The translations under genes and the position numbers were made by a program. The notes beneath the pieces were generated by a model that was not told where the DNA came from, did no database searches, and was given only the letters and a program-made list of their open reading frames with translations. This document shows positions 21,770-33,020 of a stretch of DNA of 48,426 nucleotides, piece by piece. Source of the DNA: a virus. The stretch lies in the IMG/VR virus record IMGVR_UViG_3300049846_000972, positions 1 to 48,426 of that record. One strand, 5' to 3'. Each line of letters starts with the position of its first letter. Position 1 is the stretch's first letter.

Positions 21770-23181
21770 TAACGGATACCTAATGGGTCATTATTGGATT
21801 TACTTGATTGAGTATTAAAAGAGACCGGTTCAGGTTTCGGGTTATTCTGCAGCCATGATTCATACGCTGATTTATTTCCCCTACGTTCTTGAATACTATT
21901 TAAAGTTTTCCAGCCTAGGGCCCTGCCACGGTTAACAACATCCATTAAAAAATTGGCTGCCTCTTCAGCAGTCCCACTATAAGCCCCTGTGCCACCACTA
22001 GCAATACTTTCTAAAGCCAAACGTTCAGTATCTGTAAACCCTTGTGTACCGCCTTTTAAATTATAAATAGCATCTTTAGCAGTAAACGCAATATCCTTAA
22101 CTGCATTTTGAAATGATTGGTAAGATTGACTTGTGTTTTTAATAACTTCAGGCATATAAGGCCCCATAATATTAAACCAGCCAAACTTTTCCTTTTTTGC
22201 TTCGTCTAAATGTGTTTTTAAGCGTTGGATACTTGGGACAAATGCTTCTAACTTAGTATATTGATCGGTCGTTTCTTTATACAATATAGCATCTTGCTTG
22301 TCTAACTCTTTGTCAATATTCTTTTCAGCTTGAGGTTGCGAGATAGTTAATTGACCATTAGCTCCCATAGACACAGCCGGAGCTGAACTATCGGAACCTT
22401 TTGCGGAGGCTAGTTGATCTCCTACTTGTGCCATATAAACACCAAAGGCCGAGGCTTGAGACATTCCCTGTAAGTCTAGCCCTTTAAGCTTAGCAATATC
22501 TTCTTTAGGGGCTCCTAGTTCGACCGCTTGATCGTAGACCTTTTGGGCCATTAATAATTTTTGATCGTCTGGAATTTGTAAGCCTAGAATCTGTTGGACA
22601 AAAGCATTAGTTCTACCCATAAGTTGACGTTCTTCAGCTTTCATACCTGCGGCTTGATTCATTAAAGCTACTAACTTCTCATTGTCAACCTTTTGTTGAT
22701 CAATATTCAAGCTACCCTTACGGTAAGCATCTTCAGAGGCTAATTGTTTTTCTTGTAAGCCTAGTTGCTGTTGTTGCATACCTAAATCAGCAGACTTAAA
22801 GAGAGCATCTTGATCTAGTCGTTGTTGTCCTAAACCTAGCATCCCCTGTTGATACAGAGCTTGTTGTTGGTTACTGGCAATTTGTACTGCGCGGTCAGCA
22901 TCTCTATATTGCTTTTCAAAGTTTTGATTGATACTGTTCAGCTTAAGATCAAAGGCTTGCTTTGCTTCTTGTCGGTTTAACATCCCTTGCTCTTGAAGTG
23001 CTTGTACTTCCTTTTGTGCAGTCATTTGATCATAATCGCGCTGGAGCTTTAACTTTTCCAGCTCCATTTGAGCCTGTTCAAGCATACCAGATTCAATACC
23101 ATAAGTCTTAAGACCTAAGTTACCGACTTGATTACCTGCTAGAGCTGCTAATGCTTGGGGATTAAATTGATTAAGATTCAT
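21769..23181 (-). CDS. Candidate ejection protein, Gln-rich coiled coil, 470 aa
   Basis: 470 residues. The first 230 are a long Gln/Leu/Lys-rich helix (KLQRDYDQMTAQKEVQALQE and similar), predicted coiled coil, followed by a globular C-terminal part (GYKTLNSIQERR-type helix, GGTGAYSGTAEEAANFLMDV). Corresponds in order to P22 gp20-type ejection proteins. Its start overlaps the stop of the upstream gene by one base. Function inferred from position. Confidence 0.58.
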   Translation of the reverse strand: MNLNQFNPQALAALAGNQVGNLGLKTYGIESGMLEQAQMELEKLKLQRDYDQMTAQKEVQALQEQGMLNRQEAKQAFDLKLNSINQNFEKQYRDADRAVQIASNQQQALYQQGMLGLGQQRLDQDALFKSADLGMQQQQLGLQEKQLASEDAYRKGSLNIDQQKVDNEKLVALMNQAAGMKAEERQLMGRTNAFVQQILGLQIPDDQKLLMAQKVYDQAVELGAPKEDIAKLKGLDLQGMSQASAFGVYMAQVGDQLASAKGSDSSAPAVSMGANGQLTISQPQAEKNIDKELDKQDAILYKETTDQYTKLEAFVPSIQRLKTHLDEAKKEKFGWFNIMGPYMPEVIKNTSQSYQSFQNAVKDIAFTAKDAIYNLKGGTQGFTDTERLALESIASGGTGAYSGTAEEAANFLMDVVNRGRALGWKTLNSIQERRGNKSAYESWLQNNPKPEPVSFNTQSSKSNNDPLGIR

Positions 23182-24311
23182 TATTGTAAACCTCTAAAGG
23201 CTCCCTGACCCTGAAACATACTTGATAACGACTGAGCATTAGAGGCATTCTGAGCATTTGCTAGTTGAGCTCCTAAGAGACTCCCTTGCATCATATTATT
23301 AGACATACCAGCCCCTAAAGCTGCCCATATGTTAGCATCAAAGATACCAGCATTTGCGAGTAATTCTGCAATGTTTCCACCTGCAGCCATGCCCCAATTG
23401 CCTAGTTGTTGACCTGCTCCGATATCCCATTGACCGAATAATGAGCCTATACCACTGCCCATTTGATTCCCTATATTCCCCAGTTGATTGGAGATATTCA
23501 TACCAGTACCAGCGAGATTGCCTAATTGATCTTGATAACGCCCATAGATATTACTTAATAAGTTTTGTTGATTAATATACCCAGCAACCCTATTACCTTG
23601 AAGATCGGCTAATTTCTGCCATTCTCTTTGATAAAGATCTTGTTGTCCTTGGGTGTAGTCTGTATAGTTCTTATACATGTAATCAGTAAGACCAGCAGCA
23701 GCAGCGCCGCTTGCCCCTAAGCCTTTGGAGGCATACGCATTACGCAGACCACGTGCGCCTTCATTAATAGCCATTTGTAAGCCTGGGTCATTCTTAAAAC
23801 GTTCGGCTGGGTCTTGACTAAAGTTATTACCATATTGTAAACGGTAAGGAGTACCCGCCATAAATCCAAACATTGATAAGTTAGGATTCCTAAGCATAGA
23901 GTTTAAAGGGTTCCTATTCCAGCTTTCTTGCGCACCTTGTCCCATAACTAAGTTATACATGGGAAGTTCTTGAAAGGACTGAGGAGCTGTAGTCGCAGGG
24001 CCTGTGGGGGCTGTTGATAGGGCTGGTGCGTTTGGAGTAACTCGGGCTGTATTTGACGGCTTAGGAATAAACTGGCGTTGCTGTTGTTGTAGTCTTTGAA
24101 ACGTAGGATTATTGGGATCAATACTATCAATACCTGGAGCTATCGTACCAGTATAAGGAGTAGGGGTTGGTGCACCATTTAGCAGATATTGTTGCCGCGC
24201 TTCGTCTATAATTCTCCGAAACTCTGGAGTGTTTTCTGGAATGTCATATGCGCCCGGCGTTAATAATTGCGTATAGTTACCAATATTACCTGGATTAGGA
24301 GACCATACCAT
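23181..24311 (-). CDS. Candidate ejection protein, Asn/Gly/Gln-rich, 376 aa
   Basis: 376 residues starting MVWSPNPGNIGNYTQLLTPG. An N-terminal Pro/Thr-rich region (APTGPATTAPQSFQEL) leads into low-complexity Gly/Asn/Gln segments (NLAGTGMNISNQLGNIGNQM) with hydrophobic runs. Such composition is typical of phage internal proteins that refold in the host membrane. One-base overlaps with both neighbours. No specific family recognised. Confidence 0.55.
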   Translation of the reverse strand: MVWSPNPGNIGNYTQLLTPGAYDIPENTPEFRRIIDEARQQYLLNGAPTPTPYTGTIAPGIDSIDPNNPTFQRLQQQQRQFIPKPSNTARVTPNAPALSTAPTGPATTAPQSFQELPMYNLVMGQGAQESWNRNPLNSMLRNPNLSMFGFMAGTPYRLQYGNNFSQDPAERFKNDPGLQMAINEGARGLRNAYASKGLGASGAAAAGLTDYMYKNYTDYTQGQQDLYQREWQKLADLQGNRVAGYINQQNLLSNIYGRYQDQLGNLAGTGMNISNQLGNIGNQMGSGIGSLFGQWDIGAGQQLGNWGMAAGGNIAELLANAGIFDANIWAALGAGMSNNMMQGSLLGAQLANAQNASNAQSLSSMFQGQGAFRGLQ

Positions 24312-25192
24312 TAGAATAACCCCCCATTACGATACAGGTTTAGCATAGATTGATCTACGGGCATACCTTGCATACGTTGTTGTACTTGTTGTTGATACTG
24401 ATTATATTGAGCTTGTTGTGCTACTTGTTGTTGATAAGCATCATAAGCAGCTTTTTGTTTCTGAAACTGCGCAGTTTTCGATTGATTAGCTTGCGGGAAT
24501 ACTACATTATGTAAATATTGTTGTACCAGGCCTGTATTACCTGCTAAGCCGGTGCCATATTTATTCACGTCATTTGCGACACCACTTCCATAGTTTTGTT
24601 TCACCCAGTCTACAAAACCAGCATTAGTAATACCGTTATTCTTAATCCAATCTTTAGTTGTCTTGTCATTAACTTGTAAAAGGTGAGGCCCTGTTCCAGG
24701 ATCCATAACAGGATTTGATAAGTTCCCTTGCTCGGGAGCTGCAGACATAAACATAGATTGCATAAGCTGTCTATCAGCATCATTCACTAACGCTGATTGC
24801 ATGGCATTAAAGCCTGCTGTAGGTCTAGACAACCCGAGAGTATCCATATAAGCACCTAAAGCTTGATTCCCTGCATACATAGCAGGAGCATTATAGGCTT
24901 TCGCTGTTTGGTAGCCTCCCCACATATTACTTGCAGCGTCTTGTTTAGCTTGCAATAAATATTTAGAGAGATCCATTCTAGCTTGGCCTAAATAGTCCTC
25001 AATGGTTTTCTTAGCTTGGCGAGTACCTTGTTGGTTGGCACCTCTAGCTTTCTCCATATGCTGACTTAATGTGTCATTCATACGGTTAACTAGCTGTGTG
25101 ATCTGTTCGCCAATATCAGGTTGTTTTTTACCGCCACCTAATAGACCACCGAGACCACCACCAAGCAACCCACCTGCGAGTTCAGCCCACAT
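24311..25192 (-). CDS. Candidate ejection protein, Gly-rich N-terminus, 293 aa
   Basis: 293 residues. The N-terminal LAGGLLGGGLGGLLGGG glycine run is a membrane-active type of sequence also seen at the start of P22-like ejection proteins. Then a helical region, and a Gln/Tyr-rich C-terminus (QQQVAQQAQYNQYQQQVQQR). First of the four-gene ejection cluster. Function inferred. Confidence 0.58.
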   Translation of the reverse strand: MWAELAGGLLGGGLGGLLGGGKKQPDIGEQITQLVNRMNDTLSQHMEKARGANQQGTRQAKKTIEDYLGQARMDLSKYLLQAKQDAASNMWGGYQTAKAYNAPAMYAGNQALGAYMDTLGLSRPTAGFNAMQSALVNDADRQLMQSMFMSAAPEQGNLSNPVMDPGTGPHLLQVNDKTTKDWIKNNGITNAGFVDWVKQNYGSGVANDVNKYGTGLAGNTGLVQQYLHNVVFPQANQSKTAQFQKQKAAYDAYQQQVAQQAQYNQYQQQVQQRMQGMPVDQSMLNLYRNGGLF

Positions 25193-25194
25193 TC

Positions 25195-25524
25195 TTATTG
25201 CCCCTCTGGTTTTGGATATTTATCTTTAATAACTTGGATCATTTGTTTCCACCCATCGAACCCGTAGTTATACATGTAATCGAGTTGATCTTGTAAAGCA
25301 GGATATTCCGCTATACGTTTATTAATGTAGTCTGTCGCGGCGATGTAATCTTGTGGATTAAAAGCATCTAACCAAGCTTGAGCGGCAGCTTGTTGTGCTG
25401 GGGTTGCTGCAGGGTTAAATGAGATACGCCATGTTGCTTTATCATCTAGATTCCCAAATGACACCCCATCTACAGGAGCTAGGAGCTTAAGTTGTTGATC
25501 GATATATTCTTGTAAAGTTGTCAT
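25195..25524 (-). CDS. Small tail protein or fibre-assembly chaperone, 109 aa
   Basis: 109 residues. PAATPAQQAAAQAWLDAFNP and RIAEYPALQDQLDYMYNYGFDGWKQMI are patterns I associate with small phage proteins encoded next to tail-fibre genes (AT-x-x-Q-x-x-AA and EYP-x-x-x-QLD-x-x-Y-x-x-G-x-x-x-W). It lies 12 nt after the 775-residue fibre gene, consistent with a fibre-assembly role. The family name is uncertain. Confidence 0.6.
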   Translation of the reverse strand: MTTLQEYIDQQLKLLAPVDGVSFGNLDDKATWRISFNPAATPAQQAAAQAWLDAFNPQDYIAATDYINKRIAEYPALQDQLDYMYNYGFDGWKQMIQVIKDKYPKPEGQ

Positions 25525-25536
25525 AAAATTTTCTAA

Positions 25537-27864
25537 TTAACAGTAGTGTAATCCACTAATCCCAGATAAAAGATTGCCCGATCCCCCCGTTCCCGTCCAT
25601 GTTTGAGTATCAGCCCCAGCTCCCTTCTCTAACCAAGCGAAATAATGTCTACCTATACCTGGATGATCATAATAATTAGCATGAGTCAACATAGCGGGCT
25701 GCCCGCTATTGGTTGTTGCGCTGTCCCATAAAGTAGCGGAGTTTGCAGAGGTACTATCAACCCCGATACCAGTATTAGCAAAACGTCCGGTGCCTGTACT
25801 CGTAGACCAGTGCGCAAAACAATTCACTTCAATAGGATGCTCAGCGACTCCAAAAATACAGTCTATTTGATTGGTCGTAGTGGCGTTGGCTTGTCGCCAT
25901 GTGTTAGTTGAATAAGTCCAGGATGCTGTGGCATCAGTAGCTAATAATGTCCTTAAAACACGATTATAATAGTTCCATACATATCGCTTTGCTTCAGAAT
26001 CTTCAGTTTGTCCAGAGACAGTAGTGGTTCTCAACGAACCTACATAACGTTTGCTAGTCGTTCCTGATTTAACATATACCCCATCTTGCAGAGTAATCCC
26101 TGTTGCTCTTGTAGTGTCGTTAGTCCATGCAACAGTTTCTGCAACTACAGACCCACCCGACAGATACAAAAAGATATCGTACATGGTACTTGTAGTTGCA
26201 GGGACAGAGATAGTAATTTCAGTAAAACTATATAATTCCCAGATTGTACCATCATAAAGGGCTATTTGTGCACCTTGATAGGGAGTTACATAAATGCTAG
26301 TTGCTGCTGTCACGTCTGCTGTCGTGACTGGGGTGCCAGAGGTTAATGTTAGTCTAGTATTACAGATCTGTTGAATACCTAAAAAGATATCTGTAGTATC
26401 TATATTTAAACCTGTTTTAGGGACAAGCCACGTGACAGCTCCTGCAGAATCATCCCAAAAGAGTATACGATCAGCATTAGGATCACTTAAAGAAGCCCCC
26501 GTACCTCCTTTGGCAAGAGAGACTGTAGGGAGATCATCATTAACTAATGCTCGAAAGGCAGGAGTAGCTGCACCACCACTAGAAGGGCCTGCAAATACTT
26601 TATTAGCTGTTTGGGTTGCCCAAGTGACTGCGAGAGTCCCTGTTGTGGTTACAGGAGACCCAGACACCGCTAGCTCTGAAGGTACGGTCATAGCTACTGA
26701 AGTAACCGTACCAGTTCCAGCCGCAACCCATTTTAAACCCGTAGTCTCTGCACTATCCGCAGATAATACATAACCATTTGTGCCTACTGGCAGGCGAGTA
26801 TCAACACTACTATAGACCCAGATATCGCCCTTTGTATTTAAAGGACTTGCCCCTGACGGAGTAGCCCATGTGCCATCCCCTCTCCAGAATGTTGTTGCTG
26901 AAGCAGAGGTACCACTATTAAGATTTGTTACAGGGAGATTGCCCGTAACACCAGCAGAGAGACTGACTTGATTCCAGGTAGGGGCAGCACTATTAACACC
27001 ATTCCCTATCTGTTGTAAATACTTGGTGGTTGTAGTAGTATTACCAGCAAGCTTTGATAAGACATTGCTAGCAGAGCTGTAAAGAGTATCCCCAAGCGTG
27101 TAGGTCGTGATATTCGTCCCAGCATTAGCTATAGGGAGAGCACCAGTAACCCCATTAGTGAGATCTACTTGAGCCCAAGCAGGGTTATTTGAGGCACCAG
27201 TATTAGATAAATAACGTGTAGCTGAAGCATTCTTTACTAGTTTTGACCAAGTATCTGCCGCGGATGCATATAGTATATCACCTTGGGCGGCACTTGTCAA
27301 GCCTGTTCCGCCTTTAGTAACCCCTATAGTATTGGCTGACCAAGTACCTGTAGTTACAGTGCCTAAGGTCACTAAATTCGTGGAACCTGCCCAAGTGCTT
27401 AAAGCTGTATTCTCTACATTGTTTAAGCTTAAGAGAGTCTTAGTAGTAGCTGCTGATAGTTCTTCTATTACCCCAGATCCAGCCGTATTCCTACCGAGAA
27501 TAGTAGCCGTACTAATGTTTTGCATCTTGGCAAAGGTGACTGCCGAGGCAGCAATAGTCGTAACCCCTGAGCCAGAGATTGAAACATCCCCTGTAACGCT
27601 TACCGTTGCCCATTGTGTGCCGTTCCCTATCAGGAGGTTACCACTAGTGGGGGTAGTTGTGCCTAGCGTAGCGCCGTTTATTTTGGCTACAGTAGGGTTC
27701 GGATAAGTCCCCGATAAGTCACCACCAGCAGCCCCACTTAATCCTCCCTCTGCAATACCTTCAAAGGCAGCATACCAAACGGGGTTGAAAGTGAATATAG
27801 GATTACCTAGTGCATCTTTGGAGGTAGTACCAATAGAAACGGTAATCGGTGGTAAAGTTGCCAT
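25537..27864 (-). CDS. Large tail fibre, probable receptor-binding protein
   Basis: 775 residues. Begins [20 protein letters not shown]. The N-terminal half has repeating shaft modules with common fibre motifs: [55 protein letters not shown], and the [19 protein letters not shown] block shared with two other fibres here. The C-terminal 300 residues lose the repeats and contain Trp/Tyr-rich globular sequence ([29 protein letters not shown]), the usual receptor-binding end. It follows the gp10-like gene in the tail cluster. Host specificity is inferred. Confidence 0.78.
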   Translation of the reverse strand: MATLPPITVSIGTTSKDALGNPIFTFNPVWYAAFEGIAEGGLSGAAGGDLSGTYPNPTVAKINGATLGTTTPTSGNLLIGNGTQWATVSVTGDVSISGSGVTTIAASAVTFAKMQNISTATILGRNTAGSGVIEELSAATTKTLLSLNNVENTALSTWAGSTNLVTLGTVTTGTWSANTIGVTKGGTGLTSAAQGDILYASAADTWSKLVKNASATRYLSNTGASNNPAWAQVDLTNGVTGALPIANAGTNITTYTLGDTLYSSASNVLSKLAGNTTTTTKYLQQIGNGVNSAAPTWNQVSLSAGVTGNLPVTNLNSGTSASATTFWRGDGTWATPSGASPLNTKGDIWVYSSVDTRLPVGTNGYVLSADSAETTGLKWVAAGTGTVTSVAMTVPSELAVSGSPVTTTGTLAVTWATQTANKVFAGPSSGGAATPAFRALVNDDLPTVSLAKGGTGASLSDPNADRILFWDDSAGAVTWLVPKTGLNIDTTDIFLGIQQICNTRLTLTSGTPVTTADVTAATSIYVTPYQGAQIALYDGTIWELYSFTEITISVPATTSTMYDIFLYLSGGSVVAETVAWTNDTTRATGITLQDGVYVKSGTTSKRYVGSLRTTTVSGQTEDSEAKRYVWNYYNRVLRTLLATDATASWTYSTNTWRQANATTTNQIDCIFGVAEHPIEVNCFAHWSTSTGTGRFANTGIGVDSTSANSATLWDSATTNSGQPAMLTHANYYDHPGIGRHYFAWLEKGAGADTQTWTGTGGSGNLLSGISGLHYC

Positions 27865-27866
27865 TT

Positions 27867-29312
27867 TTAATTCTTACCTAAAGTGGCATTTAAATATATG
27901 TTTTGTATCATTAAATCAATATCATCAGTTAGGACAAACTTATATACTCTACGTCGAGAGGTGCCTAACTTATTGATTCTTGCTTGCCAGAGATATTGAC
28001 CTTGAGCACCCAAAGCGACATTTCGAGGAGAACCAAAGGTAATACCCCCATCATTAGAGCTATATACTTGTAAGACTGGAGAAGCACCTGCAGTTCCTCT
28101 ACCCGTACTAGCATCGATAACCATTTGATAATGAGAGAGATACTTATTCTCTTCGGAGACCTCGGGGGAGATCCGTTCACGTCTGATAGTCACTGAATCT
28201 TCGGTGTTAACTGTATAATCTTCAACAAAGATTTTCCCCGAAAAGGCATCTAAAAAGAAACTCTTTCCATTAAAGTTAGCGTGAAAGGCACCTCGAAAGG
28301 CACCTTGTATGGGGGTACCATCAGCGGCTAAAGCGGGATGCTGTGAGCGTCTATTATGCCATAGCTTAGTAGAAAAGTCGTAAACTAACGTGTCGTTTAA
28401 AGACGGGATAGTTAAATAATACCAATAAGCCCCATTCTTAGTTTGCTGTACGTACCCGTAAGCATCTTCTAATGTAGCCGCTTGGTTTAACTTCCACGAG
28501 ATGTTTGCATCCGAAATAGGGGTTGGGGGGTTCCAGCCATCATAAAAGAATATAGCAGCTTCCCCTTCTTTAGCTTTTCCTAAGAATACAAAGCCATTTG
28601 ACCACGTAGCTAGAGAATGCTCCGATAGGATACCTATAGAGACTGTAGAGCGGGGCAAGCGAGCATATGGGCTGCTACCGTCATTGATAAAGACTTCAAT
28701 AGCCTCAGTGGTAAAATTAAATATTTGCTCCCTTAAAGCACCTACAGCAATCACGGGAGCCGCTTTAAAGGTAGGGGCATAGGTCTGAACTGAAGTCCAA
28801 TTTAAAAAGCCTGTGGTGTCGCTTTCGAATACATATCCATTAGCAACGACAATTCCATATTGATCTAGATAAGTAGCATGTCCAATATTGTCTGGAAAGT
28901 CTACATCAGTAATTTGAGTTAGAGCCCCTGTATCTACATCATAGACATAACTTGCAGACCGTCCAAAGATACCGAGTTCGTTTTGCATATTACATTCTAG
29001 GTTAAGACGACTAGAGCCCTGTTCTAAGTTCGTTAAAGTTCCTATCGTAGTATAGGTGCCATTAGTGGTAATTTCATACAAGACCTTATCCACAACAGCA
29101 AAGAGCTTAGTCCCCACAGCAGTTCGGAAAGTAAATAACCCTCTACCATAGCGACCAGGTAAAGTGGTATAGGTTGTTAAGCCTGGGGTGGGCTGCAACG
29201 AAATCTCTGACTTATCGCCAGGCCCAGCCACAGGAAACCAATTAACACTTGCTTGTGAATTAGCAGTGGGAAACCTAGAAGCGGCAGTCCCACCGAGTAA
29301 ATTAATTTTCAT
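27867..29312 (-). CDS. P22 gp10-like packaged-DNA stabilisation (tail needle hub) protein
   Basis: 481 residues starting [42 protein letters not shown] and [21 protein letters not shown] near the N-terminus are typical of the phage stabilisation family, followed by beta-propeller-like blades ([15 protein letters not shown] and similar) and a C-terminal strand-rich part. In P22, gp10 extends the tail from the portal after gp4. I chose the ATG at 29312, just after the upstream stop; an in-frame ATG at 29354 would overlap it. Next to the gp4-like gene as expected. Confidence 0.8.
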   Translation of the reverse strand: MKINLLGGTAASRFPTANSQASVNWFPVAGPGDKSEISLQPTPGLTTYTTLPGRYGRGLFTFRTAVGTKLFAVVDKVLYEITTNGTYTTIGTLTNLEQGSSRLNLECNMQNELGIFGRSASYVYDVDTGALTQITDVDFPDNIGHATYLDQYGIVVANGYVFESDTTGFLNWTSVQTYAPTFKAAPVIAVGALREQIFNFTTEAIEVFINDGSSPYARLPRSTVSIGILSEHSLATWSNGFVFLGKAKEGEAAIFFYDGWNPPTPISDANISWKLNQAATLEDAYGYVQQTKNGAYWYYLTIPSLNDTLVYDFSTKLWHNRRSQHPALAADGTPIQGAFRGAFHANFNGKSFFLDAFSGKIFVEDYTVNTEDSVTIRRERISPEVSEENKYLSHYQMVIDASTGRGTAGASPVLQVYSSNDGGITFGSPRNVALGAQGQYLWQARINKLGTSRRRVYKFVLTDDIDLMIQNIYLNATLGKN

Positions 29313-29313
29313 A

Positions 29314-30249
29314 TTAACCAAAAGATATGTTGATAGGAGCGTCGTCAGAGTCAAAGCGTTGGACTATAGCCAGCTCTTTATCTGCTTTCGGTTGGAGCAT
29401 TTGCAGCTCTTCATATTTGCCATAATGATAAGCTAGTTCACAGGCTAGGTTGACAATGAGAGCATAAACCCACTCTTGAGGGAAATCTGCATAGTCTGTG
29501 GTGTTCGTTATATCGGCTAAAGATTCTTGATAGCTGAAGACAATAACATTATTTACGTCACTGGGGCGTGGAAATAGGTAAGCGGTACCAGTATATGGGG
29601 TTGAACCACTTAAGAGTTTGTCATAATATAGTTGATTAGGTTTTCCACTGGAAGATTTAACGGGAATATCAAAGTATTCATCATGCCCTATCATAGACAT
29701 AGCAGACTCAGTATTACTGTTGCCTAAGTCCATACAAGTAGCTCGGATAATCCGCAAGGGTCTTGTTATTTTCGTGGTAAAAGTTACAACGGTGTTATCA
29801 GCCGCAGCGGCCCCTGTTAAAGCATCATTGATAATAACTGAGGTAGAACTAGGAACAGAAGATATAGTACTCCAAAAGCGGCTGCCGCTATCGAGCTCAA
29901 TACCAATATAATCACTAGCAGACATACCACTAGAAGAAGTGACAGAAATAGTAGTTTGCCCAGAGGCTTCAGCAGCACTGATTGTAGTTGAGACATAAGA
30001 GTTTGTAGCATATGTGCCTGCACTCCCTAATGAATAACTAGCGGTGTCTTTGGCTGTAAATAGATAACCTATACGTCTTTTCCATAGGTTCATACCCATA
30101 GCTTCCCATTTCTTAATCATTAAGTTAAGAACATCCGAAGCATAGGCGTATTCATCATAGTCGGGAGTAGCATTTAAGTCAATAACATTAATCGCTTGTA
30201 ATGCTCTTGTTATAATATTTGTTTTATTTAAATTAAAGGTTGCGGTCAT
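29314..30249 (-). CDS. P22 gp4-like tail accessory factor (head-completion protein)
   Basis: 311 residues. FNLNKTNIITRALQAINVI opens the family pattern, DEYAYASDVLNLMIKKWEAMG is the second conserved helix, and the C-terminal DFPQEWVYALIVNLACELAYHYG block is characteristic. The middle contains a Ser/Thr-rich insert (TTISAAEASGQTTISVTSSSG), probably an Ig-like domain. In P22, gp4 is the first protein added beneath the portal. Its stop is followed at once by the gp10-like gene. Confidence 0.8.
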   Translation of the reverse strand: MTATFNLNKTNIITRALQAINVIDLNATPDYDEYAYASDVLNLMIKKWEAMGMNLWKRRIGYLFTAKDTASYSLGSAGTYATNSYVSTTISAAEASGQTTISVTSSSGMSASDYIGIELDSGSRFWSTISSVPSSTSVIINDALTGAAAADNTVVTFTTKITRPLRIIRATCMDLGNSNTESAMSMIGHDEYFDIPVKSSSGKPNQLYYDKLLSGSTPYTGTAYLFPRPSDVNNVIVFSYQESLADITNTTDYADFPQEWVYALIVNLACELAYHYGKYEELQMLQPKADKELAIVQRFDSDDAPINISFG

Positions 30250-30252
30250 TTA

Positions 30253-30624
30253 TTAACTGCCCCATGGTAGATTCCACTCACCCCAGACCTGATTATCTAA
30301 GTCTTCCCAATTAACTTGAGGTATAGCACTCATAGGGTCTTGAGTCGAGAGATCAATATTTTGTACGCCTTGTGGTACGTCTGCAGGGTTAGCTGCATAA
30401 TGGTTATTTCGTGTGATATCTGGTGTTTCTTCGGGTTCTACTTTATAAGGAACTAATCCATAGTCTATGCTATCGTAGCATGTACGGCAGACTAAGAGAC
30501 CACCACGACCAGTATATTTATCTAAGACTTTACTTTGAGAATACCAGGATTGCATTCCACATATATCACAATATAGAGGATAATCCCCAAGTTTCATTTT
30601 GTCTTTATAGGAGTTCTTACGCAT
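30253..30624 (-). CDS. Zinc-finger virion or assembly protein, 123 aa
   Basis: 123 residues. CDIC and CRTC (YPLYCDICGMQSWY, LLVCRTCYDSID) form a treble-clef-like zinc site, followed by an acidic, Asn/Pro-rich tail ending WNLPWGS. It lies directly before the gp4-like tail gene, a position where I recall small CxxC proteins in related podoviruses. Function unknown. Confidence 0.62.
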   Translation of the reverse strand: MRKNSYKDKMKLGDYPLYCDICGMQSWYSQSKVLDKYTGRGGLLVCRTCYDSIDYGLVPYKVEPEETPDITRNNHYAANPADVPQGVQNIDLSTQDPMSAIPQVNWEDLDNQVWGEWNLPWGS

Positions 30625-31796
30625 TAGCTAATAGTCCTATAACGAATAAAAGACCCTGCTTTTAATACAGACGCACTGTTATTAGACTCTGCTAAAAAGG
30701 AGAGTGTGTTTACCGCCGTTAAAATAACTCCCGAAACGCGCAGAAGATATACAATATTATCTGTTCGTTCATGAAAAGCAACATCGGTAGAGAGATTGAC
30801 CCGTTCAAACTTCGCTTGTTTAGTTGTTGTTCCGGTACTATCAATCCCTATTGCCCGAGTATAGGCATAATCTCCAAAAGTCCCCCCGATATTGACATAA
30901 TTATATGTTGAGAAGTTTATGGAGGTTAGTAGATAAATTTCAAACTGAACTGTGGTTTCCTGAGCTCCGACATTAAAACTCGCAAGGGTAGTATTTATAT
31001 CAGAATCGTCGGCTGCGACTGTTGCATAAATCCACGGTGAAATACCAGAAACGATCTGCTTTCCAGGAGCTCGCGCTAGTCCACTACCAATAGTTAATAA
31101 ATCCACTTGACCTGCAGAATCATCCCAAAAGAGTATACGATCTGCATTAGGATCACTTAAAGAAGCTCCAGTACCACCATTATCGAGTCCTAGGGGTGTT
31201 CCAGACCAGTTTGAACCATTAATTGTAGATAGCGTCGCAATACTTCCAAGGCCCAGGGTAGTACGCTGCTCAGCCGCGTCTGCGTCGTCCAAAATAGCGC
31301 GCCCTGCTGCTGTACAGGTAATTTCTTCAACCGTACCAGCTCCAGCAGTGCTCCTTCCTAAAAGCTTATCGGTAGCTGATACATTCTGTATTTTAGCGTA
31401 TGTTACCGCTTGATTGTCTATAGTAAAAACCGTACCACTAGAAGAAGTTGTGATATCTCCAAAGTCCCGATCTACTGAGGCCATTGATAATGTCCCTGCT
31501 GATAAGGTTAAATTACTACCGATAGTAACTTCACCTAAAGGGCCTGTCGATCCTGAAGTAGAGCCTATAAGTTTATTAGCTGCAACTTGGTTAGGTATAA
31601 CATTAGAATTTACAGTTAATGAACCCGTGACTTCTAAATTACCAGAAAATTTCATCGCCCCTGTTTTAAATTGGATTGGTACAGTCGTAGAACTATTTAA
31701 CGTTTCAGGTGAGACAAAACTCGCAGTTAACCCGCCTGGAAGCTGTAATAAAGATGACCAAGTATTTTTTGGCGTAGATGAAGCTATAGTTGCCAT
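30624..31796 (-). CDS. Fibre-like virion protein, shuffled-module paralogue 2
   Basis: 390 residues. Residues about 50-240 match the neighbouring fibre (31796-33019): [38 protein letters not shown] and [20 protein letters not shown], then the [19 protein letters not shown] block. The C-terminal 140 residues differ entirely, which suggests an exchangeable head on a common shaft. A 141-bp stretch (31495-31635) is identical to 32721-32861. Stop and start overlap neighbours by one base. Confidence 0.75.
   Translation of the reverse strand: MATIASSTPKNTWSSLLQLPGGLTASFVSPETLNSSTTVPIQFKTGAMKFSGNLEVTGSLTVNSNVIPNQVAANKLIGSTSGSTGPLGEVTIGSNLTLSAGTLSMASVDRDFGDITTSSSGTVFTIDNQAVTYAKIQNVSATDKLLGRSTAGAGTVEEITCTAAGRAILDDADAAEQRTTLGLGSIATLSTINGSNWSGTPLGLDNGGTGASLSDPNADRILFWDDSAGQVDLLTIGSGLARAPGKQIVSGISPWIYATVAADDSDINTTLASFNVGAQETTVQFEIYLLTSINFSTYNYVNIGGTFGDYAYTRAIGIDSTGTTTKQAKFERVNLSTDVAFHERTDNIVYLLRVSGVILTAVNTLSFLAESNNSASVLKAGSFIRYRTIS
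31495..31635 (-). repeat. 141-bp identical fibre-module repeat, copy 1
   Basis: Base-for-base identical to 32721-32861 as I read it, encoding the GNLTLSAG to NEPVTS-type shaft segment in reverse. The surrounding few hundred bases stay similar but with scattered changes. This is a substrate for recombination between two adjacent fibre genes. Confidence 0.8.
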
Positions 31797-33019
31797 TAGG
31801 TGTACGTCCTATAGCGTAAGAATGAACCAGTTTTTACGGTAGCTGTCTCGGTAGTTCCATTACCGGAGCCTACTTTAATTTGCAATTGGAATGCTCCAGA
31901 GGTAGAGCCCCCAGCGATTACGACCGCGAACCCTTCTATTAAATACCCCGTCGAGGTAGCTGGGTAAGTTGTGGGAGCTCCTGCACTAGCCGCCCCTACA
32001 GCCAAGAAATCTACATTTTCTGTGGTAGTCGATGAGCCTACATAATGTAAGTTGCACCCACCAGTTGTTAAACTTGTCGGCCAGGAGATAGACGGGATAG
32101 GGCACATAGTCGTGTGTGAAGCTTCTACAACGAGCAAAATTTCAATATGATAATTAGTGTTTATACTCGGAGTAAAGGTCAATCCTGTAATATTAGTGAA
32201 ACTAGTACTCGTCGTTGCAAAGTCTGAACCTAATTTAACATACGTCCAGGGGTCTGTCCCCCCTGTACCAGATAAAGTAGTCCCAGCAATAGATAGAGAG
32301 CCTCCAGCCGTAAGCCAATCACAGGCTCCGCCAGAATCGTCCCAAAAGAGTATACGGTCAGCATTAGGATCACTTAAGGAAGCTCCAGTACCACCATTAG
32401 TTAAAGCTAAGTCTGTCCCAGACCAATTGGAGTTATTAATTGTTGAGGCTGTTGCTAAGCTTCCTAAGCCTAAAGTTGTTCGTTGATTAGAAGCTGCAGC
32501 ATCATCGATTAAGGCTCTCCCTGCTGCGGTGCAGGGGATTTCTTCAACCGTTCCAGCTCCAGCAGTGCTCCTTCCTAAAAGCTTATCAGTAGCTGATACA
32601 TTCTGTATTTTAGCGTAGGTTACCGCTTGATTATCTATCGTCCAAGTCGAGCCACTACCGGATAATGTTATATCTCCTTTATCCCCATCGGAGACTGATA
32701 TTGCAGTGCCCGATAATGTACCTGCTGATAAGGTTAAATTACTACCGATAGTAACTTCACCTAAAGGGCCTGTCGATCCTGAAGTAGAGCCTATAAGTTT
32801 ATTAGCTGCAACTTGGTTAGGTATAACATTAGAATTTACAGTTAATGAACCCGTGACTTCTAGATTACCTTGTACTTTCGCCCCTGTACTAGAAACTTGT
32901 AGAGGTAAAGTCGATCCATCACCCAGTTCTAAGTTTTGGAGTGTCCCAGATAAAGTATAGGGAAACTGTACAAGGTATTGATAAGTGTCTGCTGGAAATT
33001 GATTCTGTAAAGAAGACAT
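31796..33019 (-). CDS. Fibre-like virion protein, shuffled-module paralogue 1
   Basis: 407 residues starting [20 protein letters not shown]. Shares its shaft with the gene that follows it, and a block with the 775-residue fibre. The C-terminus ([20 protein letters not shown] onward, a beta-rich domain ending [12 protein letters not shown]) is unlike the paralogue's except for the final GSFLRYRT, also present at the end of paralogue 2 ([10 protein letters not shown]). Role in host contact or capsid decoration is inferred. Confidence 0.75.
   Translation of the reverse strand: MSSLQNQFPADTYQYLVQFPYTLSGTLQNLELGDGSTLPLQVSSTGAKVQGNLEVTGSLTVNSNVIPNQVAANKLIGSTSGSTGPLGEVTIGSNLTLSAGTLSGTAISVSDGDKGDITLSGSGSTWTIDNQAVTYAKIQNVSATDKLLGRSTAGAGTVEEIPCTAAGRALIDDAAASNQRTTLGLGSLATASTINNSNWSGTDLALTNGGTGASLSDPNADRILFWDDSGGACDWLTAGGSLSIAGTTLSGTGGTDPWTYVKLGSDFATTSTSFTNITGLTFTPSINTNYHIEILLVVEASHTTMCPIPSISWPTSLTTGGCNLHYVGSSTTTENVDFLAVGAASAGAPTTYPATSTGYLIEGFAVVIAGGSTSGAFQLQIKVGSGNGTTETATVKTGSFLRYRTYT
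32721..32861 (-). repeat. 141-bp identical fibre-module repeat, copy 2
   Basis: Second copy of the shaft segment, 1226 bp from copy 1, in the same orientation. Recombination between them would delete one gene's worth of fibre and fuse the N-terminus of paralogue 1 to the C-terminal head of paralogue 2. Confidence 0.8.
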
Positions 33020-33020
33020 G

